Source: Plotosus lineatus
Lineage: Eukaryota > Chordata > Actinopteri > Siluriformes > Plotosidae
Length of the DNA stretch: 64,000 nt
Assembly: GCA_024760905.1 (NCBI GenBank)
Contig: CM045729.1
Location: forward strand, 58,313,580-58,377,579
Reading direction: 5' to 3'
Part shown: in pieces, positions 15,215-25,172 of the stretch
Layout: each line of letters opens with the position of its first letter
Position numbering within the stretch: position 1 is the first letter of the stretch
Made by a program: the position numbers and the translations under genes
Notes under the pieces: model-generated
The model's database searches: none
What the model saw: the letters and a program-made list of their open reading frames with translations, nothing else
What the model was told of the DNA's origin: nothing

Positions 15215-18200
15215 ATAAAAAATGTTTTATAATGGTTTAATATGTTAATAAAATGTTTAAATGGTTTAATAAATAATTTTCTCTTACTTTTAACACATAT
15301 TTCATACAAAATTGATGTACTTTTATCATTTTTAAAGGGTTTATGGGGTAGTCTTGGGAGCCTTGGAACGAATCAGGCGTTTAACATGTAAAATGTACCC
15401 CCTACTTCCGAAACTCCCGCGTTACAGAAAAGGCTCTGGAACGTATTAATTTCGTAAGTAGGGGCCAACTCTACATGTGTGTGAGTGACAAGGACCCAAG
15501 AGGAACGGTGAGGTTACGGGGAGCAGAGATAAAGAAGGTGGAGGATTTTAGATACTTAGGCTCAACAATCCAGAGCAATGGAGAGTGTGGAAAAGAGGTG
15601 AAGAAGTGTGTGAAGGCAGGTTGGAATGGTTGGAGAAAAGTATCCAGTGTGGTATGTGATAGGAAGGTATCGGCAAGAATGAAAGGAGAAGTGTACAAGA
15701 CGGTGATGAAGCCAGGGATGTTGTATGGTTTAAAAACAGTGGCCCTGGTGAAAAGACAGGAGGCAGAGCTGGAGGTAGCAGATGAAAATGTTGAGGTTCT
15801 CTTTGGGAGTAACGAGGATGGATAAGATCAAGAATGAGTACATCAGAGGGACAGCACATGTAAGAGGTTTTGGAGATAAAGTCAGAGAGGCTAGATTGAG
15901 ATGGTTTGGACATGTACAGAGGGATAGTGAGTATATTGGTAGTAGAATGCTGAGGTTGGAACTACCAGGCAGAAGGGCAAGAGGAAGACCAAAGAGAAGA
16001 TTTATGGATGGATGTGGTGAAGGAGGACATGAAGGTAGTTGGAGTAAGAGTAGAAGATACAGAGGATAGGGTGAGATGGAGGCAGATGGTTTGCTGTGGC
16101 AACTAGGGGTGTCATTGAAAACCTATTATTGGTATCAATATATTGATAAAAAAAAATTCCGATGCATCGATACATTGGAATATTGCTGTGCTGTTCCATA
16201 AATGCCTTAAATAGAACAGACCAAGATATATTACAGTAGTTTGTATAATGCATTGAATACAGTGAGTCGTCGACTTACAACCTATGCGAGTTTCGTCTGA
16301 TTGACTTGACGACCGCAAAAGTGGTGAAACATGATTCATGGCAGTGCAGCGGGAGTGTTGTGTATGACGGTTGTTTGTGCTGCCGGCAGCGCCAGCATTT
16401 TAAAAGGTCAAGCAGGAGCTGGTGCTGCTTCACTTTCTAATTGATCAGAGCAGATTTATTCATCTACTTTCAATGCCACTTCACCTTGGCGCGAAGCTGG
16501 GAGCCAATTCTTTCTGTGTGGGCGGGTCCGATACCTTGAAGCTCTAATTTTACTGGACTCACACGCTGCAGTGTTTATGTGACAGGAAGTGCGTCCCAAG
16601 TTTTGGCAATCAGCTGGTCTGCAGGTTGAAGTTTTTTCATGTCTGTCCTTTTGTGTTTGCTTGCCAGCTGTGCTTGGCTTCGTGGAATTGAGCTGATCAA
16701 AACGAGGGAAATTTATCTCTTTACTCAAACACGTGCAGTCTATGGCTGTTGTTATAATCCAATAAAATTGAGTTTGAAGCTATCGGACCCGCCCACACAG
16801 TGGAGTACAGAAAGGATTGGCTCTCCGCTGCGTGTCACAGTGATGTGGAATCGAAAAAAGATGTATAGATTCAGAAGATGCACATATCTGCATTATCCGG
16901 TAATAAGTGTCTCTTCTTGTTCAAAATGTTCCGTGCTGTTGAGAACATGCGCTCTGATGGCACACTAAAAGCAGGGACATACCATTTACCATACAGAGAG
17001 GCGGGACGTACCATTTGCCATACAGAGAGGTAGGATGTACCATTTACTTAGGGTGTCATTGAAATGGCATTTACTACAGACGCTGTCATGAACACAGGAA
17101 GCTATAACGTTAGAAGTATCGATACTCCTTTTATAGGTATCAATTATCGATCGAGATAATTATATCGGCGATATTTCGATTGTCAATGACATCCCTAGTG
17201 GTGACCCCTGAAGGGAAAAGCAGAAAGGAAAAGATACATATATATATATATCATACATATACACAAACACTACACAAAAAAGTTAAGGACATTTGTCAAT
17301 AAAAAACTGAAATTAAGGCCAATTCACAAAACTGAAAAAAATTCCAAATATCCTTAACTTTTTGGTAGTGTAGATATATTTTGCGTTACATTTGTATCAG
17401 ATCCTAATATGTATGCGATAGAAATTTGATGATGGAACAGACACTGCTATATTTGCCAATACATAAATCAGTTTAGAGACATACTCAGCCATGATTGAGA
17501 CTGCAATTTGGAAAGGAAAGTAAAAATGGATGTAGCCTGCTGAAAGTATCCATATTATTCTTGTGGAATAGGAATACGCTGTTTAAAAGTGATGTCAAAT
17601 TTCAGTTGCATTTAATCATATTAGATGTCCAACAAATCTTCACTGCCAATTTGGTTGATTTCCATTTCTGTTTTACTCATTTTAAAACTGATTTGTCTTG
17701 AATAAAGGATATACAGGAACAATTTACCATGTTGCAAACATGAAATTAATTTTATTTTTACCTTTAGCTTACCATTATACAAACATCAATAAACTACAAA
17801 CCTTTGAGGCTTTAAATCCATCTAGCAGTTCCAGTATTCTTTTGGGAAACCTTTCAGTACTGCTTCTGGTACCCTTAGATCCCACTGATTCAGAGTTGCT
17901 GATAATGCTGATGTTCGGTTGTAGAATTTTTTCAGATGGGAAGCTGACAGCAGTGTTCAGACCATCACACTCTGCCGATTCCTTGCACTTTGTCTTCTGA
18001 GGAGTGCTCGCCGGTGAGTTATTGAAAATCTTTCCCAGCTGTTTGCAGAAGTGATTTAGTGGGAAACCCACCACATTTAAAAAATCTCCTTGTACATATT
18101 CCACCAGCATGCCACCCAAAGCCTGGATCCCATAACCACCAGCCTTGTCCCTGGCAGTGACACAACAAAAGAATGCAGAAATTGGCCATAAAAATAGGTA

Positions 18201-18964
18201 ATACAAATCTGATAATATCCATTAATTTATTTAAGGTCAATTATTCTTACAATATATCACATATTTTGATATTATCCAAGAAGCTAATGTCAAAAGTATT
18301 ATGGAACTGAAGTAAAAGGCAGAGATACAAAGGTTGTAGTTTATCAAACTAAATCCATAATGTAGCAATCAGTAGTATGCATACATGGGCTCTCCACTGT
18401 TAATGTATTCCCAAAGCATTTGCTCAGACAGCTCTGCAAACTTCACCTTCGTCTCCTCATAAAAGTCCACCACTCTGTGTTCTGTTTCTCCATCTGGGGG
18501 AAAAAACCCAACTGACCCCTTGTCAAATTGTATTGTATTCAGGTAAACAATCAAATTGCATTGAACATACCTTCTCTTTCATGACACAGGACAATGACCA
18601 CTCCTGTATATACACTGTGTTCTTTTCCACTCAACCTGCGGCGCATGCATGGAATAAAAGTGAGTAATTAAAAAAGAAAAGAAAAAGACACACATTATAC
18701 ACATAGTAAAACATCTTTAGATCTAGCGTGATTCTTTATGGGCAAACGAACCTAGAAAGCATACTGTAGGCATCTTGCTTATCAACAGGCTTCTCTAGAA
18801 TTAAACCATCCACTGTCTGGAAACAGGAAAACATGCGATGACCATGAAGTAAAAATTCCTCAAATTATATTTAACAGAGCGCACCTTTACTTACCACCAC
18901 AGTGTCTGCCCCAATTACTATATTTGGTTTTTTCAGGTGTTTCTACACTCAAGATGTGTAAAGT

Positions 18965-19003
<39 letters not shown>

Positions 19004-19370
19004 TAACACCAAAACAACTCTAAACTGGAAAAAAAGTGGTCAAATTTTGGGACAAAAAAACAGACTTACAAGAGGCATCCTCTGAGCCACTTCCAGGGCC
19101 TTTTGCTTTGCTGTCTCCACTGCGTATTCATAGGGCATTTTAAACAAAGCCTTGTCCAAAGTTTCTTTAAACCAAGAGGGCACCACTTCAAACTGTAAAC
19201 CCTGCATACATACATACAGAAAGAATAATTTATGCCCTCTTTTTATATTATTGCCTATGATACCTTTTTAAACTTACTGTGTTGGTCAAAATCTCTCTAC
19301 GCCTCGGAGATGCACTGGCCAGAACAACAAGTTTGCCTTGCAGCTTGGATATAACTGGCTGCAACACCAT
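7023..19370 (-). CDS. ASMTL: ASMTL: Maf-domain / O-methyltransferase-like fusion protein, complete, 13 coding exons, 609 aa
   Basis: Minus-strand coding exons: 19278-19370, 19070-19201, 18895-18942, 18752-18816, 18571-18635, 18385-18493, 17802-18150, 12042-12213, 11698-11882, 11450-11582, 11170-11310, 10677-10799 and 7023-7237. All introns are GT-AG. The exons sum to 1830 nt, which is 609 codons plus TAG, with phases consistent at every junction. Residues 1 to about 210 form a Maf/HAM1-type nucleotide pyrophosphatase domain, and residues from about 270 to 609 an ASMT-like class I methyltransferase domain. Human ASMTL is about 621 aa, so this is full length. The start MVLQPVISKLQGKL fits the family N-terminus. 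Mammalian ASMTL has Maf-type pyrophosphatase activity; the methyltransferase half has no established substrate. The gene lies head to tail with SLC25A6, as in the human pseudoautosomal region. Intron 7 is largely transposon. Confidence 0.97.
8094..9664 (+). mobile_element. Tigger/pogo-like MITE (GGGATCCCT family), split by a nested element
   Basis: The left end TAGGGATCCCTCACTACTTC follows TA and the right end AAAATGAGGGATCCCTG precedes TA, so the termini are inverted and flanked by the target dinucleotide. A second element at 8304-9399 interrupts it. The right arm (9402-9664) has further copies at 12561-12773, 23674-23862 and 59990-60247. No transposase frame is seen. It lies in ASMTL intron 12. 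Confidence 0.7.
8304..9399 (+). mobile_element. Second Tigger/pogo-like element nested in 8094-9664
   Basis: The left end CAGACGCTCCCCGACTTACG and the right end AACGTAAATCGGGGATC are imperfect inverted repeats. TA flanks both sides (8302-8303 and 9400-9401). The interior holds an AT/AC microsatellite (9121-9240) and a poly-A run (9334-9364). No open frame fits a transposase. Confidence 0.65.
9920..10165 (+). repeat. tRNA-derived SINE remnant with (ATC)n
   Basis: GATGTAGTGCTTAGCACTGT resembles the head of the family at 51131-51325, followed by body phrases GGGTTTCCTCTGGGTGCTC and CTTGTCCAGGATGTATGCTG. An ATC run sits at 10099-10120. It lies in ASMTL intron 12. Confidence 0.6.
12396..12560. 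repeat. (CA)n/(TA)n compound microsatellite
   Basis: Alternating CA- and TA-rich dinucleotide blocks directly left of the MITE at 12561, in ASMTL intron 7. Confidence 0.9.
12561..13050 (-). mobile_element. Tigger-like MITE fragments: GGGATCCCT-family arm followed by a second type
   Basis: The segment 12561-12773 is the reverse of the right arm at 9402-9664 (TGGATCCCTCAATTTCC at the end, ACGTATACGTACATGTATAT inside). At 12774, preceded by TA, a different terminus starts with CAGTAATCCCCGCC and runs to about 13050, where LINE sequence begins. Confidence 0.6.
13066..13753 (-). mobile_element. RTE-like LINE copy 1, 3' part only, antisense
   Basis: The minus-strand translation gives ALERRGMKVS, CAGKLEWLEKS (frame-shifted), GKVYKTVMRPAMLYGLE, IRNEFIRGTAHVRDF and LRWFRHVQRRDSEYIGSR, the post-RT region of this LINE. 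Both its 3' tail and everything upstream of the FADD box are missing. The right edge joins directly to a sense-oriented copy at 13754. Confidence 0.85.
14130..15471 (+). mobile_element. Pogo/Tigger-like non-autonomous DNA transposon, complete, TA target duplication
   Basis: The left terminus CAGTCGGCCCCCTACTTACG and the right terminus CGTAAGTAGGGGCCAACTC are inverted repeats. TA (14128-14129 and 15472-15473) duplicates a site that is uninterrupted in other LINE copies (GAATACATGTGTGTG). The body is shared with 5043-6257. Near 15009-15258 it carries about three tandem copies of a GT-rich unit containing GTTAATAAAAAATG. No transposase frame is seen. Confidence 0.85.
16104..17197 (+). mobile_element. 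hAT-type non-autonomous element with 8-bp target duplication
   Basis: The termini TAGGGGTGTCATTGA and TCAATGACATCCCTA are inverted. The flanks are GTGGCAAC (16096-16103) and GTGGTGAC (17198-17205), the two copies of a LINE site that reads GTGGCGAC elsewhere. The interior includes a fragment with CAGTGAGTCGTCGACTTAC at 16260 that resembles another Tigger-like end. No transposase frame is supported. Confidence 0.85.
17268..17370. mobile_element. Short mariner-type hairpin MITE
   Basis: CACTACACAAAAAAGTTAAG on the left pairs with CTTAACTTTTTGGTAGTG on the right; nearly the whole 103-bp unit is an inverted repeat. It sits just beyond the LINE copy 2 tail in ASMTL intron 7. Confidence 0.7.
17802..19370 (-). 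CDS. ASMTL: ASMTL exons 1-7: Maf nucleotide-pyrophosphatase domain and linker
   Basis: Exon 1 carries the Maf signature ASASPRRREIL (residues 18-28). Exon 3 carries IGADTVV with Asp88. Exons 4 and 5 carry MLSRLSGKEHSVYTGV across their junction. Exons 6 and 7 carry FYEETKVKFAELSE, GEPMDKAGGYGIQALGG and NVVGFPL. Maf-family enzymes hydrolyse non-canonical or UTP/dTTP-type nucleotides to monophosphates, and the residues expected for this fold are retained. Exon 7 then runs into a low-complexity, Ser/Lys-rich linker of about 70 residues before FPKRILELLDGFKASK. The domain boundary coincides with the longest intron. A CA microsatellite lies in intron 2 (18968-19001). Confidence 0.96.
18968..19001. 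repeat. (CA)n microsatellite in ASMTL intron 2
   Basis: A clean CA run between coding exons 2 and 3 of ASMTL. Confidence 0.95.
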
Positions 19371-19527
19371 GCTGAAAGCCAAAGAATCAGAATAGTTATT
19401 AAGAGATCTGAGCATTTTATTCATGCAGTTCTTCTCAAAGAAGAAGAGAAGAAGAAGAAGAGAAGTTGTATGCCATATATAACTGGATTATGAAGCTTTA
19501 TGATCTAAAATCAGCACAGTTCAGTTC

Positions 19528-19860
19528 CTTTTCTGTAACCGCTTTATCCTAATCAGGGTTGCGGGGAGGATGGAATCTACCCCAGCCGACTCCGGGCGAG
19601 TGCAGAGTACACCCTGGACAGTTCACCAGGCCATCGCAGGGCGGAAACACGCGGCTTTGCAGCTACTCTTGTCGAAAGTCAGCAATGGTTCTTTTACATG
19701 CCTCACACCATAGACAGTGAAAGACATGGCCAGCCTTTGGTAACCCAGTTAGCTGTACTAGGGGGATGCAGTGACAACCTTGTGGAGAGTGGGACTCGAA
19801 CCCCCAACCTTTGGATCAACAATCAAGCACCTTTTACCACCAGGTCACCACTGCCCCAAA
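19528..19860 (-). repeat. tRNA-derived SINE, nearly complete
   Basis: The minus strand starts with a tRNA head (GGGGCAGTGGTGACCTGGTG, and a B box GGGTTCGAGTCCC). It ends with AACCCTGATTAGGATAAAGC. It lies just upstream of the ASMTL first coding exon. Confidence 0.8.
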
Positions 19861-20009
19861 TCAGCACAATGTACAACAAAATAACTTTTCCTCGAGTGGA
19901 TCACACAAAACACAAACTAGACAGAAATGGGGTAGAATCCTAAAATAAACACAAGAGCAGTGAGCAATAAACAAAACGCAGCCATGAGGATAGGCACAAA
20001 CAAGTGTTC

Positions 20010-23000
20010 ATCCTCACGCTGGTCCCAAGCCCGGATAAATGCAGAGGATTGCGACAGGAAGGGCATCCTGGCATACACTTTTGCCAAAATACACGATGCA
20101 AACTGCCAAAACTAATGTCATACCGGATCGGTCAAGGCCCGGGTTAACAACAACCGCCATCAGTGCTGTCAACCAACAGGGTGTTGGTGGAAATTAGACT
20201 ACTGTTGGTCGAAGAAGGAGAGGTCAAAGAAGAAAAGGCCGAAGAAGGAGAGGTGGGAGGCATGTCCGTAGGCAGAGAGACAAGAGGAAAGGCACGAGGC
20301 GAGGACTGAGAGTAGGGACTTTGAATGTTGGAAGTATGGCAAGAAAAGATAGAGAGCTGGCTGACATGATGCAGAAGAGAAAGGTGGACATACTGTGTGT
20401 TCAGGTGAGCAGGTGGAAAAATAGCAAGGCTAGAAGCTGAGGAGCAGGGTTTAAGCTGTTTTTTCATGGTGTGGATGGGAAGAGAAATGGAGTAGGAGTC
20501 ATCTTGAAGGAGGGGTTGGTCAGGAATGTTCTAAAAGTGAAAAGAGTGTCAGACAGAGTGAAGAGTCTCAAGTTAATAATTGAAGGTGTGATGTTCAGTG
20601 TTGTTAGTGCTTATGCCCCACAGGCAGGATGTGAGCTAGAAGAGACGGAGAGATTCTAGTGTAAGTTAGATGAAGTGATGCAGAGTACCTCCAAAAGGTG
20701 AAAGAGTGGTCATTGGTGCCGACTTCAATGGACATGTTGGTGCAGGCAACAGAGGGGACGAGGAAGTGATGGGCAGGTTTGGTATCCAGGACAGGAACAC
20801 AGAAGGACAGATGTTGATAGATTTTGCAAAAAGGATGGAAATGGCTGTGGTAAATACTTTCTTCCAGAAGAGACAGGAGCATAGGGTGACTTATAAAAGC
20901 GAAGGTACTAGCACACAGGTAGACTACATATTGTGTAGGCGATGTAATTTGAAGGAAGTCAGTGACTGCAAAGTAGTAGTGGGTGAAAGTGTTGCCAAGC
21001 AGCATAGGATGGTGGTGTGCAGGATGATGCTGATGGTGAGAAAGGTGAAGGCAAAGGCAGAGCAGAAGACAAAGTGGTGGAAGCTGGAAAAGTGTCGTGT
21101 TGTCTTCAAGGAGGAGTTGAAACAGGCTTTGGGTGGCCAGGAAGTGCTTCCAGATGACTGGACAACGACAGCTAATGTGATCAGGGAGACAGGTAGGAAA
21201 GTTCTTGGTGTGTCCTCTGGAAGGAGAATAGATAAGGAGACTTGATGGTGGAATGAGGAAGTGCAGATATGTGTACAAAGAGGTTAGCTAAGAAGAAGTG
21301 GGACATTGAGAGGACCGAAAAGAGTAAACAGGAGTACAGGAAGACACAGCGTAAGGCAAAGGTAACGGTGTCAAAGGCCAAACAGAGGGCGTATGATGAC
21401 TTGTATGCTAGGCTGTAAAGTAAGGAGGGAGAAAATTATTTATACAGGTTGGCACAGCAGAGGAATAGAGATGGGAAGGACGTGCAGCAAGTTAGGGTGA
21501 TTAAGAACAGAGAGGGAAATGTTTTGACTGATGACAGAAGTGTGCTGGGACGATGGAAAGAGTACTTTGAAGAGCTGATGAATGAGGAAAATGAGAGAGA
21601 AAAGAGACTAGAGATGACTGTTGAAGACCAGGACGTAGCAATGATTAGTAAGGGTGAAGTGAGGTGGGCATTGAAGAGGATGAAGAGTGGAAAGGCAGAT
21701 GGTCCTGATGACATACCTGTGGAGGTATGGCAGTGTCTAGGGGAGGTAGCAGTAGATTTTCTGACAAGAATATTCAACAAGGTCTTAGAGAGTGAGCAGA
21801 TGCTGGAGGAATGGAGGAGAAGTGTGCTTGTGCCCATTTTTAAGAACAAGGGAGATGTGCAGAGTTGTGGCAACTACAGAGGGATAAAGTTCATGAGCCA
21901 TACGATGAAGTTATGGGAAAGAATAGTGGAAGCTAGACTAAGGGCAGAGGTCAGCATTTGAGAACAACAGTTTGGTTTCATGCCAAGAAAGAGCACCACA
22001 GATGCAGTGTTTGCTTTGAGGATGTTAATAGAGAAGTACAGAGAAGGTCAGAGGGAGCTGCATTGTGCCTTTGTGGATCTGGAGAAAGCATATGACAGGG
22101 TGCCGGGAGAGGAACTGTGGTATTGCATGAGGAAGTCTGGAGTAGCGGAGAAGTATGTTAGAGTGGTGCAGGACATGTATGAGAGATGTAAGACAGTGGT
22201 GAGGTGTGCTGTCGGTGTGCCAGAAGAGTTTAAGGTGGAGGTGGAACTGCATCAAGGGTCAGCTCTCAGCCCCTTCTTTTTTGCTATGGTGATGGACAGG
22301 CTGACAGACGAGGTTAGACAAGAATCTCCAAGGACTATGATGTTTGCAGATGACATTGTGATCTGTAGTGAAAGCAAAGAACAAGTGCAGGAAAATCTGG
22401 AGAGGTGGAGGTATGCCCTGGAAAGGAGAGGAATGAAGGTGAGCCGCAGTAAAACAGAATACATGTGTGTGAACGACAAACACCCAAGAGGAACGTTGAG
22501 ATTACAGGGGGGCAGAGATAAAGAAGGTGGAGGATTTTAAGTACTTAGGCTCAACAGTGCAGAGCAATGGAGAGTGTGGAAAAGAGGTGAAGAGGCAGGT
22601 TGGAATGGTTGGAGAAAAGTGTCCGGTGTGATGTGTGATAGGAAGGTATCGGCAAGAATGAAAGAAAAAGTATACAAGACTGTTGATTCCAGCGATGTTG
22701 TATGGTTTAGAAACAGTGGCCCTGGGGAAAAGACAGGAGGCAGAGCTGGAGGTAGCAGAGATGAAAATGTTGAGGTTCTCTTTGGGAGTAACAAGGATGG
22801 ATAAGATCAGGAATGAGTACATCAGAGGGACAGCACATGTTAGAGGTTTTGGAGACAAAGTCAGAGAGGCTACATTGAGATGGTTTGGACATGTACAGAG
22901 GAGGAATAGTGAGTATATTGGTAGTAGGATGCTGAGGTTGGAACTGCCAGGCAGAAAGCCTAGAGCAGTGGTTCTTAACCTGGGTTCGATCGAACCCTAG

Positions 23001-23452
23001 GGGTTCAGTGAGTCAGTCTCTGGGGTTCAGCAGAGGTCAGACACGCCCTTCTTGGCCATCATTGGCTGCAGGTGATCACGCTACATTGCTAGGTGAATCT
23101 GTGCTGCAGGAAATTTGGTGCGTTCATTCGTCAACTTGTGACTGCTGCGCTGGTATGTCGTGCGATTTCTTTCTTCATGTTTTCATCCCTACTATGTTGA
23201 GCAAAAAATGAAAGTGGTCGGACAAATATGTACAACATGGATTCACATATATAACGGAACGTGATGCTCGTCAGCCTCCCATCTGCATAAGGTAAGATAA
23301 GATACAGCTTTATTAATCTCACAATGGAGAAATTCACTGTTACAGGCTCTTGAAGTACCATCAGTAGGGGGTGCAAAATAGCTTAGAAAGGTGTAACATC
23401 CTTGAGTTAATTAGAACAGAACAATAAAATATAAAATAAATAAAAAATAATT

Positions 23453-23493
<41 letters not shown>

Positions 23494-24236
23494 CATACAC
23501 ACACACACATGATATAAGTAAATAAATAGATACATAAATAGTATAAAAATAATATACAATAAAAAACTTTGTAGACTGGCTGATATACAAGTGTACAGTA
23601 CATGTGTCTGAGGGCAGAGCATTGAGGATTGATGGATTGCATGATTTCCCAAGTAGGATCAACCCCTGCTGACTGACGTATACGTACATGTATATGTGTA
23701 TATAATATCAATAAATACATATTCAATACTATAAATTCTTATAATAACGATTAAACATTCAAAAATAATGCATAAAGATGTAAATAAAACAAATACACAC
23801 AGACAGACGCGCGCGCGTGCACTCACTCAGATGCGCACCTCACATAAAAATGTGAGTAGTTGTGATGGGGGAGTTCATGCATTGTATTGGTTTTGTTCGT
23901 TGAACACAGTGATATTAATGCACGGTTCATTTTGGTGCCCCAGTAAAAACATATACCTATGTCTGGAATTTGGGGGGGGGGGAATCACATTTTATTTTTC
24001 AATAAAGAAGGGTTCAGTGAATAAGCATATGAAACTGGTGGGGTTCAGTACCGCCAACAAGGTTAAGAACCACTGGCCTCGAGGAAGACCAAAGAGAAGA
24101 TTTATGGATGTGGCGAAGGAGGACATGAAGGTAGTTGGTGTAAGAGTGGAAGATGCAGAGGATAGGGTGAGATGGAGGCAGATGATTCGCTGTGGCGACC
24201 CCTGAAGGGAAAAGCCGAAAGAAAAAGAAGCAGCAG
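20010..24236 (+). mobile_element. RTE-like LINE copy 3, nearly full length, split by a hAT element
   Basis: The 5' region begins near TCCCAAGCCCGGATAAATGC. The endonuclease region includes VVIGADFNGHVGAGNRGDEE, with the SDH-type box not intact. The RT region runs from GKADGPDDIPVEVW through FVDLEKAYDRV, HQGSALSPFFFA and the intact FADD box to KTEYMCVND. The C-terminal part is broken by frameshifts. LINE sequence stops at 22965 and resumes at 24084, ending in GACCCCTGAAGGGAAAAGCC. From memory this resembles fish RTE-clade elements such as Expander; the clade call is tentative. It is the most complete of the six copies, but no continuous reading frame remains. Confidence 0.88.
22966..24075 (+). 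mobile_element. hAT-type non-autonomous element inserted in LINE copy 3
   Basis: The termini CAGTGGTTCTTAACC and GGTTAAGAACCACTG are perfect inverted repeats of the hAT/Charlie-like style. They are flanked by GCCTAGAG (22958-22965) and GCCTCGAG (24076-24083), an 8-bp target duplication with one difference. The interior is composite: a LINE 3'-end-like piece (TTTATTAATCTCACAATGG at 23311), an AT/AC microsatellite (23457-23512) and a reversed GGGATCCCT-family MITE arm (23674-23862). Confidence 0.88.
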
Positions 24237-24649
24237 TAACCCAGCACAGTTCAGGAACACACAGTACTGCATACCCCAAAGCTAGCCAATTATGATAGTG
24301 GGGATAAATATGTAGCATGTTAATTAACAATCTGTAAATAAAGGTAACTATACAGTTAGTGGTTGTGGGTTAAGGGTGCTGTTAAGTTCCTATAACTCCC
24401 CAAGGCAGCAGACACAGAAAGCTCATTATAGTGTTCAATATTCTTACTCAAACTCATGCAACTCGGTTCAAATACAGCATTCCCAGTGTTAATAGGTCCC
24501 ATAGTATATATCAACGTGACGACTCCACCATCACATGCAATTCCTGTGGAATTATTAAACCTGCAATTGACCAAGTGTTCTCGTGCTCCTCTTTAACACA
24601 GCATTAAAACCCATAGATATTTATCGTTTACAGTACTTTTTTCGCTATT

Positions 24650-24720
24650 TACCTGATTCGCTGTGGCGACTCCCGAGTAAAAGGGAAAAAGCCGAAAGGA
24701 AGACTGACCGACTGACCTGC
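24650..24720 (+). repeat. Isolated SINE/LINE 3' tail
   Basis: GATTCGCTGTGGCGACTCCC followed by GAAAAAGCCGAAAGGAAGAC is the tail of the SINE at 45785-46145 without its head. Confidence 0.6.
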
Positions 24721-25106
24721 CCCACTTCTATTCAGCAGCTTGTTTTCTTCGCCACAAAGTTCAACCGGAACGACATGGGCGGAGCGAGCCTGCGCATGCG
24801 CATTAACATTGTGCGTTAACAGGGTTGCCAAGCCAGGAAAGTATCAATTTCTGGTCGATGAGCCAAAATTAATATTTTGATCTGAAAATTAGTATTCGAA
24901 TAGACGAAATTAGTACTCAAATTAGGATTCCACAAAATTACATATGTGGACTACAGATTTTACTACAGGACATACAGGTTATCTTCGTCAAATTTTCCTG
25001 CATTTTGGATTAATAATGAAACAACAGCATGTTTGAGAAAACCATGCTTATTTAACAAAATCATACTGGTGTTATAATATAGATTATAATATGTCAATAA
25101 TTATTA

Positions 25107-25172
25107 TGATGTACAGGGATCCAGTAGGATGCTGAGGTTGGAAGTACCAGGCAGAAGGCCTCGAGGAAGACC
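25107..25172 (+). mobile_element. RTE-like LINE fragment, sense, abutting an antisense copy
   Basis: About 65 bp (AGTAGGATGCTGAGGTTGG to CCTCGAGGAAGACC) match the LINE C-terminal region in sense. It joins at about 25172 to the 3' end of an antisense copy. Confidence 0.75.

Larger units (their letters stand above)
13754..17240 (+). mobile_element. RTE-like LINE copy 2, 5'-truncated, split by two DNA transposons
   Basis: LINE segments are 13754-14129, 15474-16103 and 17206-17240. They encode YDRVPREELWYCMRKSGV, HQGSALSPFLFAMVMD, the intact catalytic FADD box, the thumb-region LGSTIQSNGECGKEV and RWFGHVQRDSEYIGSR. The 3' end CCCCTGAAGGGAAAAGC is the usual tail. Stop codons and frameshifts break the frame. 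It sits in ASMTL intron 7, antisense to the gene. Confidence 0.88.
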
